Below are positions 13,462 to 25,100 of a stretch of 64,000 nucleotides of DNA, piece after piece. This DNA is from Nemertoderma westbladi (Eukaryota > Xenacoelomorpha > Nemertodermatida > Nemertodermatidae), in the NCBI GenBank assembly GCA_032718475.1, contig JAUCBJ010007098.1, positions 21,633 to 85,632 of the forward strand, written 5' to 3'. Below the pieces are notes generated by a model, which worked only from the letters and a program-made list of their open reading frames with translations, was not told where the DNA came from and made no database searches. The number at the start of each line of letters is the position of its first letter. Position 1 is the stretch's first letter. Position numbers and translations under genes: made by a program.

Positions 13462-14483
13462 AAGCTTAATATTAGAGGCATGTTGAAAATCATGTATCAT
13501 TTGTAAAATTAGAAATCACATATTAAGTCGCTCCTTTTACCCGCGTCTCTAAAATGTATAAGCTTTCCTTCTAATTTTCATTAAACTGGTTATTTGAACA
13601 ACGCGTTGCGCACCCAGCCGCCTTATTGGCAACTTGTGATTGTCATTGCAAAAACCCAGCTCTACCCTGCAGCCCAGCAGCTTGCAGTTTTATGCTAGTC
13701 GGTCACTGCTAAAGCTTGGAGAAGCTACCTGTTCAACTCTAACCTTGTACTTCGACAATGTTCTCCATTGTGGCCAATCATTCACTTCCCTTCGCCGGTT
13801 GGCGGTTGCCGAATGATACTGGGCTTAGACTATCACCAAACTTTCCGTATAGTTTATGGCTGATTTGGGACGCTTTGTTTCTGGGCCTGTCCGCAGTGCA
13901 ACATATATTCAAGTCATAGTAGTCTTACCGGGAATGGAAATAATTAACCGAGAGGTGATTATTGAGGGAAATATTCGACGTACAAACAAACCAGTTGGAA
14001 GAATCGATTGCGATTCGATTTAGTTATCGCAGACTCGGCTACTGATTAGTTTCACGCCCGCCATCGCATGGCACACTCTCGTTGGAAGGGTAGAAGGGCC
14101 AACATTCTACCCCTACCTATTAATAGCTCTTATGGAGCAGTTTACAGCTTACAACAACAACAAAGTTTATAGCATCATTACCGTTTCGGGACTGGCACAA
14201 AATAAGTCAGGATTGAAAGTTGTACAGTTTGTTTATGTCTAGTCTAGTCTTTACCACACTCACTTGGTATAGGTGCTGCCTATATTCCAGAGCGACAAGC
14301 CTAACATGACCGAGTAGCCGAGTATGACCGCTCTAAGTATAAATTTGACCACTTCAACTTCAACTAAATCAACTTAAGTCGACGTATTATGCAAACTAGT
14401 TAACCAGCAGAGTCAAGTAAATGTTTCAAGCTTCGAAAAAATACCTTACTCAATTTTGGGGGTGCATTTAATTTTTCGCCCCC
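13462..14483. other. No gene seen
   Basis: Unique intergenic sequence with no convincing coding, RNA or repeat structure. Confidence 0.5.
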
Positions 14484-14589
14484 ATTCCATTCCATTCCAT
14501 TCCATTCCATTCCATTCCATTCCATTCCATTCCATTCCATTCCATTCCATTCCATTCCATTCCATACCATTCCATTCCATTCCATTCCA
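14484..14589. repeat. (ATTCC)n microsatellite
   Basis: About 21 copies of the pentanucleotide ATTCC, with one imperfect unit (CCATACC) near 14566. It resembles in motif the vertebrate satellite II/III pentamer, but this is a short array in an invertebrate-type genome. The low-complexity reverse-strand frame across it is not a gene. Confidence 0.97.
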
Positions 14590-15114
14590 ATTAATATAAT
14601 AATTAATCAGTAGTTAAGTAATAAATTCCATACATATATTATTTACATTATCCATATCTTTCTTAATATCTCCCACCCTACGACATTTTAGCTGCACTGC
14701 ACTTATTATTTACAAAGTTCCATATTCCTGGTATAGAACTACCTACCTACCCGTTGGTTGATTGGAAGATTTACAAGGAATTCCTATTTATCTTGCTAAA
14801 GGCTGATCTGAATGAGGGAATAAGGAATAAATAATGGCATCCTACCAGTAGCTGATACCTCCAACCTCATAGTGCGCTAGTGCAGTAGGACTAGCTTTCA
14901 GCAATGCCAGCTGGTGGTTGTAGTTTCAGAATTCTAGCGGTGAATAATGTAATAACTTATCTGTTTAAATAAAAAATAATTTTCGTAACTAATTTAAGCT
15001 GTGTTTCATTTAATAACTTAAAATTAGATTATTTAATTTTTGTTATTTTTATTGTGACACGCACGCCTGAAGTTAGCTGTGAATTTATTCCCTTGGCAGA
15101 ACTTTATATCGTGT
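14590..15114. other. No gene seen
   Basis: AT-rich unique sequence upstream of the GC-rich patch at 15.1 kb. No feature recognised. Confidence 0.5.
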
Positions 15115-15300
15115 GGCATCCGAGCGCGCGCCCTTTAGTTGGGAGAGAAATCATCAGAGAGCGTTGCTGGCAGGCTGAGAGGCAGAGAGAGAGACTGGAG
15201 TGCTGGGGGAACGCCTAGCTAGCTTGGGAGTGCAGCAGAGCAGCTATCAGCCGCGGTACTGTAATGCCAAGGCGCTTCGCGAAACTGATAGAAAGTAAAG
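15115..15300 (+). promoter_or_regulatory. Possible BAZ2 promoter or first non-coding exon
   Basis: A local GC-rich patch (GAGCGCGCGCCC at about 15122, then purine-rich GAGAG stretches and GCAGCAGAGCAGC) in otherwise AT-rich DNA. It is the best promoter-like island upstream of BAZ2. Just past it is GAAAGTAAAG near 15292, a weak splice-donor-like site. An acceptor-like TTATTGTAG at about 22072-22080 lies about 100 bp before the BAZ2 start codon. If both are used, BAZ2 would have a 5' UTR intron of about 6.8 kb. This is inference; no transcript evidence is available. Confidence 0.3.
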
Positions 15301-17748
15301 TTCGTTTTCCGAGCTTTGGGAAGTTTAGTTTAAGTTTAAATCTTGAGTTGTCTCACTGGAAAATGTTTGGTAATTCGATAAACGTATTTATCATAGGAAT
15401 ATTATAAGAATGCGAATTAAAGTTTGATTAGTTCATATTTTTAGCGCAAATAATGTCGTATAAATTGAACATTATTTACGCTAATGCATTGTGACTCAGT
15501 GAAATAATATGATATAAATTACACCGCACCATGTTCACTTTTGCTACACATTAACTGGAGGGATTTCATGTGAAAATAAACTGATTATAAACCGTTTTAT
15601 GTGCCAACAAACGTGATATTGTTGGGCGTACTGGGGGTGGATTGTGTGGGAAATTATTCATGATATTGGCACTAATTTCAAGACGATTAAAATAGGTAAT
15701 ATGTTAATTAAATTACCATTATAATTGAGGTAATACAATAATGAGTTCCCTAACCAAGAATAGGCAGCTAAGCTAAATGGCGTTGCGAAGCTACAATTGA
15801 TTTATCAATGCTCATTAGTTTGTTGCCGTTTTATTGATGGCTAAATAATAACCAGATTACAATAAACGTTAAGGGAATTCATAGCTTTGTGTTTATCTGT
15901 GTGTGTAGAGGCAAACCGGTAACAATCAAACCAATATGATTGCGCGGGGATATGGACATCAGAGGCAGAGAGATACATTGGGTGAGAAAGGCAAAGCGTG
16001 CTTGTTGAATATTCCTATGCCCACTCCTTCATGTGAGTGAAACTATCTTCAATTCTCAGTCTAAAGCAATGGGGTTCGTTCTATTACTATGGCCGTGCGT
16101 AATCGGCTGTTATGATGCTGCAGTGACAGTGTACTGTATTACTGTGGGTTATTGGTAAGCCAATCTCAACTCGAATGACAGTGAGAGAGCGAGCCGGCAG
16201 TGAATGCTGGTGTATGGCAGCATGGCCCCTATCAATACTAGAGCAAGCTCAGATAGTTGAGTAGTAGGAACTGTGGCATTACAATCAGGGGGCTGTACTG
16301 TGTCACTGTGAGTAAGATTATTGTTGCACGGTTAACGTGTGCTGTGTATGAGAGAACCGAGAGCCTTCCTGCAATATAATTAGAAGTTGCTCTGGCTAAT
16401 ACACACACTCTCACATACAGTTACAGTCCGCTGATAGATAGATAGATAGATATTGGGAACATTTTATAATTCGCAGTGGCTGGCTGGCTGGCTGCAGCTT
16501 AGCCGATCTCACTAACAAACACTAATGTACCATATCCCTTCCCTTATGCTAACACAACATATTATACACACATTTAGAGGGAGAGCCACCCCCAACATAT
16601 ATAATAATACTTTATAGGTTACCCTTATATATCAACCAATTGGTTGAATGTTATATGCTGTCATGGCCATAGGAAGGCACAATGTATAATATGTACAGTA
16701 TATTAACTATGTGATTCCCACTACTTCTACATAAATTACTCCCTAATACAATATATGCTAGCATTGTATTACTATTAGTATTACAGTTATATCTATCTAT
16801 CTGTGTTTGTACGTAAGTGGTTCAACAATTCTCAATATCCTATGAACTCAGATTCCTCTTTTATATTATATGCCTTATTGATTAGTCTGGCTAGATATGT
16901 CGGTAATAATAATTCTATGTACCAAACCGATACAACTCTCTCTAATATAAATTGTTTGAGCTATATTGCTCATGTAGTTAATGGCCCACACCATTCGTTT
17001 TATAGTGTACTTACTGTAGTATAGCGTTTATTTATATTCATTATTATTATTTGATGTAATCAACTACTGTATATTCAATGCCTTCTTATTCATTCATTCT
17101 TATAGTTAAGAATTGGAATGTGAATCTTATGTCACAAAACTATATCCGGTAAGTTGTGATTAAGTAAGACGGCTCTTATGATGTTCATGTGTCTATTTAA
17201 TATAAATAATATTTGTTTCTGTCTGAGATAAATTATTGTATGTATTATATTATATTGTATTTATTTTATTGTTTTATTTAACTTTTCATTTTTCCTTATG
17301 CTTTTGCCATTGTGCCGATGCCGTAACTGTAGATACTTTGAAACATAATCTTACACTTTGTTTCAGTTTAACTGTATCTTTAGCTCTTTACTTTTCCAAC
17401 AGCTGACTAATGAATGATTACATATTGGTATTTTGTTGTATAGCTTACGTTATATAAGCAACATATGTTTTAAATTGGGTATTTCTGCTATCACAGAGAT
17501 GTATTATTACAATTACAATATTGTACGAGTACACTACTTATTATTATAATAGTATTCTTCATGCATATTGTAATTGTTACTTAATGGTAATAATACTTAG
17601 CATTAACATCATAAATCTAATGAGAAAAGTATTATCCTTGTATATTATCGTTGGTTTAATCATATGGTGACTATATGGCAATGGCATATATTATATATCT
17701 TATATCTGGCAATTTTAATATCGCTTCTTATAAATTTATTGACAAAGA
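15301..17748. other. Gene-free DNA with microsatellites
   Basis: AT-rich. Short simple repeats occur: (GATA)n at about 16434-16452 and (GGCT)n at about 16480-16493. The 73-codon frame at 16803-17024 has no recognisable features. Confidence 0.55.
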
Positions 17749-18000
17749 GAGGGTAAATTTATACGCAAATTCTACCTCTTCGAATTAACAATGTTTTTCG
17801 CCGATTTACCCCTCTGGAGAGGATTTCATTTTCTTGTGTGATCAATGATTTATTATTATTATATATTGCTAGTTTAGGGTATTGTTTAAAGTAGATATGG
17901 CGATATTAATTTTAATTAATATTGAATTTAACATTGAGGCGGGATATTAATTCGCCGACATGAGAATTCCGTCAAATTTGCCTCCTTTCTCCTAATTCAG
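17749..18000 (-). mobile_element. G-terminal MITE family, diverged copy
   Basis: Shares ATTTAACATTGAGGCGGGAT and ATTAATTCGCC with the element at 35222-35454, together with a CCCCTCTGGAGAGG block and degraded ends (ACGCAAATTC, TCAAATTTGCC). No coding capacity. Confidence 0.55.
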
Positions 18001-18489
18001 TCATTGATTTTTCTCTCTTTTTTTCTCGAAGATTGTTAGCACTTTATTAATTGTGTCATTACTTCTCGTTCTCTAGCGAGGTGCTTGGCTTGTTTGTACT
18101 TATGCAACGTGTTGTTCTAATAACTGTGGATTAATACAACAGTTTGCGAGTTTGGTGCACAGTTACTAACTTTTGCCGTTTACTTAAATGATGAGATGTT
18201 TTGATGTGACGCTTGTATGTCTCGTTCTTATAATATAGTACGATTGAGTCCTATAAAATTGCGATCTCTGCGATTCATCAGTGCGTTTAGGTTTACATTA
18301 TAAATTTGTTTATATTTTTGACTTTACTTTACATGCCGTTCTTACTATCGCCGAGTACTGTATTGTTATAATAATGATATATAAACCCCCACGTTAGCTA
18401 CAGTAAATTCCGGCTGCATGGCCTATAGTTTTGTAAGTTTAATCATATTTCGCGCAGTTTCGTGTATTTCGTGTAGTTGTGAGACCTAG

Positions 18490-18712
18490 ACAGGGGGCTA
18501 TAGAAGGGGGGGGGGGGGGGGGGGGGGCTGGACTCACATCCCATCCCGGTTAATTAATATCTCGCCTCAATGTTAAATTAACAATTTGGGGAAAGGAGCA
18601 GGTTACAGTGGCAGGCTATTCTATCAAAAACAACATTCTAAACCCAAGAAGGGGATATTTGCGTCGAGGAGAGGGATCAATATTTATTTTTTTTATAGCC
18701 CCCCCCCCCCCT
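18490..18712 (+). mobile_element. G-terminal MITE family copy with expanded G/C ends
   Basis: Contains, in opposite orientation to the 35222 copy, TTAATTAATATCTCGCCTCA and AAAGGAGCAGGTTACAGTGG. Its left end carries a run of about 22 G (18506-18527) and its right end a run of about 12 C (18700-18711), each next to a CTATAG/TTATAGC block, so the homopolymers are part of the inverted ends. Confidence 0.7.
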
Positions 18713-18755
18713 CTCTGGTTGTGGTATATTGTGTATAATTTTACTATTTATGTAT

Positions 18756-20765
18756 ATTTTACTTGAACACCAACTCAACCCATTTTACTTGAACACCAAC
18801 ATTACATACTTTACTAGAACACCAATCTGATATACCTTATTTGAACACCAATTCAACCCATTTTACTTGAACACCAACATGACATACCTTACTTGAACAC
18901 CAATCAGATATAATTTACTTGAACACCAACTCAACCCATTTTAATTGAACATCAACATTACATACTTTACTTGAACACCAACATGATATACTTTACTTGA
19001 GCACCAACTCAACCCATTTTAATTGAACACAAACATGACATACTTAACTTGAACACCAATCGGATATACTTTACTTGAAATCCAACTCAACTCATTTTAC
19101 TTGAACACCAACATGACATACTTTACTTGAACACCAACATGACATACTTTACTTGAACACCAACATGATATACTTTACTTGAGCACCAACTCAACTCAAT
19201 TTAATTAAACACAAACATGACATACTTTACTAAAACACTAATCAGATATACTTTACTTGAGCACCAACTCAACTCAATTTAATTAAACACAAACATAACA
19301 TACTTTACTAAACCACCAATCAGATATACTTTCCTTGAGCACCAACTCAACTCAATTTAATTAAACACAAACATGACATACTTTACTAAAACACTAATCA
19401 GATATACTTTACTTGAGCACCAACTCAACTCAATTTAATTAAACACAAACATGACATACTTTACTAAAACACTAATCAGATATACTTTACTTGAGCACCA
19501 ACTCAACTCAATTTAATTAAACACAAACATGACATACTTTACTAAAACACCAATCAGATATACTTTTACTTGAGCACCAACTCAACCCATTTTAATTGAA
19601 CACCAACATGACATACTTTACTAAAACACACTTTACTTAAACACCAACTCAACTCATTTTACTTGAACACCAACATGACATACTTTACTTGAACACCAAT
19701 ATGACATACTTTACTTGAACACCATCATGATATACTTTACTTGAGCACCAACTCAACTCAATTTAATTAAACACCAATCAGATATACTTTACTTGAGCAC
19801 CAACTAAACTCAATTTAATTAAACACCAACATGATATACTTTACTTGAACACCAACATGACATACTTTACTTGAACACCAACATGACATAATTTACTTGA
19901 ACACCAACATGATATACTTTCCTTGAGCATCAACTCAACTCAATTTAATTAAACACAAACATGACATACTTTACTAAAACACCAATCAGATATACTTTAC
20001 TTGAGCACCAACTCAACTCAATTTAATTAAAAACAAACATGACATACTTTACTAGAACACCAATCAAATATACCTTACTTGAGCACCAACTCAACTCAAT
20101 TTAATTAAACACAAACATGACATACTTTACTAGAACACCAATCAGATATACTTTACTTACTTGAATACCAATCTGATATATTTTACTTGACCTCGAACCT
20201 GTCTTCTTTATTCCAACACAAACAAAACTTACTTTACAGGAACATGACCTGACTTAATTAACTTGATCACAAACCAGGAATATTTTACTTGTACGCCAAT
20301 CGGACATAGTTTAATGTAACTTCAACCAGACATACTTCACTTGAACACCAACCCGACCCACATGACTTTAACACCAACCTAATATACTTTACTTGAATAC
20401 CAAGATGATATACTTTACTTGATTACCAATTGGACGCCAATGATACATACTTTACTTGAACACCAACTCAACCCATTTTACTTGAACACCAACTCAACCC
20501 ATTTTACTTGAACACCAACTCAACCCATTTTACTTGAACACCAACCTAATATACTTTACTTGAACACCAATCTGACTGCTTTATTTGAACATTAATTTGC
20601 ACACTTGACAAGAACATGAATCAGACATGCTTAAAACTAGATCACCAACCTGGCATATTTTACTTAACGCCAACCCGACATACTTACTAGAACGACAATG
20701 ATACATACTTCACTTGAATACCAACTTTATTTGAACTCCAACCTGCCATAATTTACTTGAATATA
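18756..20765. repeat. 26-bp satellite array
   Basis: About 75 copies of a 26-bp unit built on GAACACCAACATGACATACT followed by TTACTT. Between about 19181 and 19570 a three-unit (78-bp) higher-order block repeats, marked by GAGCACCAACTCAACTCAAT at 19181, 19259 and 19337. The right third is more diverged. The array lies about 1.4-3.4 kb upstream of the BAZ2 start codon, possibly inside a 5' UTR intron. Confidence 0.95.
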
Positions 20766-21630
20766 CTATAGCTAACTTTGAAAATGTCGAACTTTGAATA
20801 TGACATATCAAAATGTCAATTTTAAAATGACATTATGACATGTCTAAATGTCAATTTGATATTCTGTATCAAATGAGAAAAAGGAAGTTTGCTCTCGAAA
20901 AAAGTAGGTTGGCCACTTTGGGCCACCGTAGGTACTGCTGTTTCAACCGTGAATAGTGGTACCCTTATGATACACTTGCTTAATGCGTTTTACGCGAGGG
21001 GAAGCGTACGTCTGCCTGTTGGCAAATATTTGAAGGCTAATAACTCAGTGAAACTTTGTTGAAATTAAACCAAACCTGGTACATTTGTGCAGAAGTTGTC
21101 TGTCAAAAGTTTGAAATAGAATTTGCGTGGGTGTCTCAGCAGTTATCCAATCTCCCTCTGGATGGCGTCTAAGCAATGGTTGACGTAGCTTTATGATAAA
21201 GCTTGCTTACTTCACAATGTTCGATAACCCCACGAACATGTAGTACTTTAAGTGATATTATATAAATTGAGTATTATGTGCTGTGTAAACCAGTAAACGT
21301 AGTGTGATCGTGACCATACCCACCAACTATACAAAAAGTTAGTTCAAAACTAAAAGTTTATTATTTCTTGTATTAAGAGTTATTCTTTATTGATATTTGT
21401 GCTACTGTACATTAAATTCTAAGGTTTTGTTTTATTCTAGAGGCGCTCTAACCATTCCTATAGCAGCTTAGGTAAAAGGTAGACCTGGAAATACTACCTG
21501 ATATCTTTTATGTACGCCATTCCTCATGGTTCTCATGCCCTCTCATCTGTCAATACTATTTATCTGCAGCCACTGTGATCATTGATCAACCACATTTTAT
21601 CTTTAAGAAACATATAGATAATTAACCTTT
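20766..21630. other. No gene seen
   Basis: Unique sequence. ATGTCAATTTTAAAATGAC and related short repeats occur at 20800-20870. No coding or RNA feature was recognised. Confidence 0.5.
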
Positions 21631-21943
21631 GGGGGCGTTCATAGAGTATGTCACGCAGCTTCAAACTACATTACTGTACATGTACAAGGCAGACTAGACA
21701 GGGGTGTCCTGTTAATGTTAGGGATTAAATTCAATGTTATTGAGTTTATTGTTTTTACCTTAAAGTTTCCCACTCATCTACAAATGTGTTAGTCAAAGTC
21801 AAGCTAACATTAAAGCATACCGCAGAACATCGCCGTGAGCGTCACAAAAGTCAACCCCCCCCCCCCCCCCCCCCCCCCCTGTCACAAAATGTCACGCAAG
21901 CTCGATCCCCCCCTAGTGCGTGACATACTTTATGAACGCCTCC
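21631..21943. mobile_element. MITE with GGCGTTCATA ends
   Basis: The left end (21631-21656, GGGGGCGTTCATAGAGTATG then TCACGC) and right end (21918-21943) are 26-bp inverted repeats with two mismatches. The interior contains a run of about 25 C (21855-21879). A related solo end is at about 35990-36018. It lies 240 bp upstream of the BAZ2 start codon, just before the putative acceptor site. No coding capacity. Confidence 0.75.
21855..21879. repeat. Poly(C) tract
   Basis: About 25 consecutive C inside the MITE at 21631-21943. It is capable of G-quadruplex formation on the minus strand and is prone to sequencing length error. Confidence 0.95.
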
Positions 21944-22071
21944 TTTATCTAACAAGCAACTCAGGTTTATTTTTCCTCATGTAAGTTGTATCGATCTGTG
22001 CCAAGCTCACCATTGCATTGCGTTGCACCTTACAGCAGACTATTAATTTAGTAATAGTAACATATTTCTAA

Positions 22072-22080
22072 TTATTGTAG
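22072..22080 (+). other. Candidate 3' splice site upstream of BAZ2
   Basis: TTATTGTAG, preceded by the pyrimidine-rich ATATTTCTAA, would end a 5' UTR intron about 100 bp before the start codon. Support is sequence resemblance only. Confidence 0.25.
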
Positions 22081-22182
22081 GTCTGGCCAACTATAAATGT
22101 TTGTTTATTGCTTCAAATATTATATTATTTGAGATGTTGTTGTATTTGTGATAAATGGCATAAGAAAACATAAATCATTATT

Positions 22183-25100
22183 ATGGAGTCGACTGATAGA
22201 AGAAGTTATCCATCTTCTTCTGATAGACATCCAACTAGTTCAACTCGTATACCCTCAGACTCATCGGCAGACTACGCAGCAACTGGGTCATTAACAGAAC
22301 GCAGTTTGTCTAGTTACAATGACCAAAATGCGGTCTACGCAGCGGCTGTAGCCGCACAACAACTATCTCTACTTCAACACTCCGCAGCTGGCGACCCCTA
22401 TGGACTTGTTGCGGCTGCAAGTCTGCAACAAGCAGCGGCCTCATCTTATCCAACCTCTTCTATGGCCGCATTAGCTGCAGCTGCAGCCTACCAACCACAT
22501 TTCGCATCCTACGCTTCCCAGCTGAACCAAGGCGCCATGTCAGATTGGTGGCGTATGTACGGCAGTCTGGGTGGTGGTGGCTACTTGAGTGGCGCACCTC
22601 TCATTGGCACATATGGTGACTCACCTATCATTACTTCCCACCATCACCACAGTATAAGTACTGGTGCAGCCACCACCACCAACCGATGTAACTCGTCCAC
22701 CAAATCTCCAGGAGCTGCATCAGACAGTGGTGCCAGTTCTATTGATACAAGTTTGAACTCAATGTGCAGCGAACCTCCAAATTGCACGAGATCGTCTTCT
22801 ATTGTTACTGCATCAACAGCCTCACCATTTAAGCATTCCACCACAGCTACACCATCCACTCTATCACTGTACCACATTCCTACGCCATCCATATCCACAG
22901 TTTCCATGGATACACCATTCCACGAATTACCCCTTTTCCAGACCACTCCTAATAAAGATAAGAAAGAGGTTGCCACAACTCCTGACAGTGAATCAAAGCT
23001 TTTATCAAATAAACCTATTCTAGACTTGAGTAAAATATTTACTACCCCAGAAATGAATGTAGTACAGCCATCCAATGAAATTGTGCAAAAGGCTTCAGTG
23101 ATTGGTTCTTCTTACCTTGGTAGTGAGTCCACATCAGCTTATGTTGAATCATTAATCAAACAGACTTTGACAGGCAGCTCCAGCTATTTAGGTGGGGGAG
23201 GTGGCGATTTAGGTGCTGGTGAATCTGATTTCTCCACTGCAATGCTCATGGCTATGTCTCCATCTTCAACTCATGGTGCCCGGCGTAGCAGCACCACTGG
23301 TTCTACAAGCTCTAGGAGAAGGAAGGCTCGTATTGAGTGTGAAGGGAACAGCTCCCAACAAGTCAGGCGATCTGAGTCAGAGGTGAGTGATGATATTGAA
23401 GGCTGCAGCACTGATGCCTCTACAACTGATGATAATGAACACCGTCAATTGGTGCAGACACGTAAATCCCAGTCAAAGCGGCAGCATCCTCGCAGTGCAT
23501 TTACATCAACCTCACCAAGGGAATACTCTAGAATTGCAATGCCATCCCCTAGGTTACCAGCTCCACGAGCATCATTTAAATCGCCTTCGAATGGAATGAG
23601 TGCAGCTTCAACATCAGGCAACCTCCATTTGGATCAATTATTCTCAGAGGATTTCTCTGCCAAAGCACTCCTCAACTCATTGGCCCAACGTACTTTACAG
23701 TCTGATAATCAAAAGGTAATTTCATCTATTTCTATAGAGAAGGAATGTCATGAAGATTCTGACACACCTCTTGATTTCTCAAATAAGAAGATTACTAGTG
23801 AGAAAAAACTAAATGAGGTCAGTTGCAAAACGTTTGTGAAAGCAAACAATATGGAAATCCCCCGTGATTTGAGTTGCAGTACTTCTAAAGGTGTATCCAA
23901 CCCACTGTGTCCTTCTACCAAGTCTGCAACTGAACCAATGGAATTTAACCCATCTGCTATCTATATGCAACAGCAGAAACGCACCCCTAAAGATGTGGAG
24001 GCGTTGATGGCCCCATTAAAGCATGGTTGGCGACGACAGACAACTGTGCGTTGCTTTAGTCGTGGTGGTATTCGTGGTGACACAGTTTACTTTGCACCCT
24101 GTGGGAAAAAGCTTCGCAATTGTGCCGAAGTGTTCCGTTATTTGGATAGACACAATGTTTCATATGCAACCCGACAAAGCTTTAGTTTTAGTGCAAAACT
24201 TATTATTGGAGAGCATATTGAAGCAAAGCATGGATGTACTGCAGATGCAGCACCAGGGACAGTTGAATATCGGAAAATTCCATATGAAGAACTTATATCT
24301 CGATTGAATAAAGTTCAAAAGTCCCGAAGGACTTTAAAAATGTTACTAAATAAAGAGCAGGGTTCAACCTCGGGTTTAATTGGGTTTGGAGAACCTTCTA
24401 AAGGTACACCATCTATACCTCGACCTGGTAATAGTATAAATTTACCATCAACTAATGTGAATAATGTGCTTAAACAACATGCCATTACAACAAATAGTTT
24501 TCAGTCACAGTCATTTAATACCACATCTACTGTTGATCATGCTGCATTGTATAAGAAATTATCTGAAGAGAAAGAAAGGCGTCGGTTGGATAGGCAGAGA
24601 ACACTGGTTATAGCTAGAGAAGCACGAGCTAAAAAAGTTCTAGAACGTCAGAAAGAAAGAGAGCGAGTGGCAAACAGGATTGTTCAAGACCGAAAACGGA
24701 AATATGAAGAAATTGCCAAAGCCAAGTATGAGGACTACATCTCAAAACACAAAGAAAGGGAAGCTAAGCGTGAGCAGGCTAGCTTGATTAAAAACCAAGA
24801 GCGTGATCGCAAACAGCATTATACATTGTTGGTTCGAGCAATGGAAGGAAAACGACATGTTGAAGACAGAGAACTTTGCAGAAAAGAACGGATTAAGGAA
24901 CAGCAAAGGGAACGGGAGCGACGTATTGCAGAAAAGCATCAAGAAGCCATCCGAGCTTTGGAGAGATTGCCCCGAGAGGACATGTGTGTGAAGGATGCGA
25001 AGGACCTTCCAGATATTCCTCGAGTTACAGGCAATCAGTTAAGTGGACCAGCATATGCCGATCTACTCATGACAGTTGAGTTTATACAGACTTTTCATAT

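Noticed and set aside
16803..17024. 73-codon open frame
   Set aside because: Short, AT-driven composition, no features or conserved motif.
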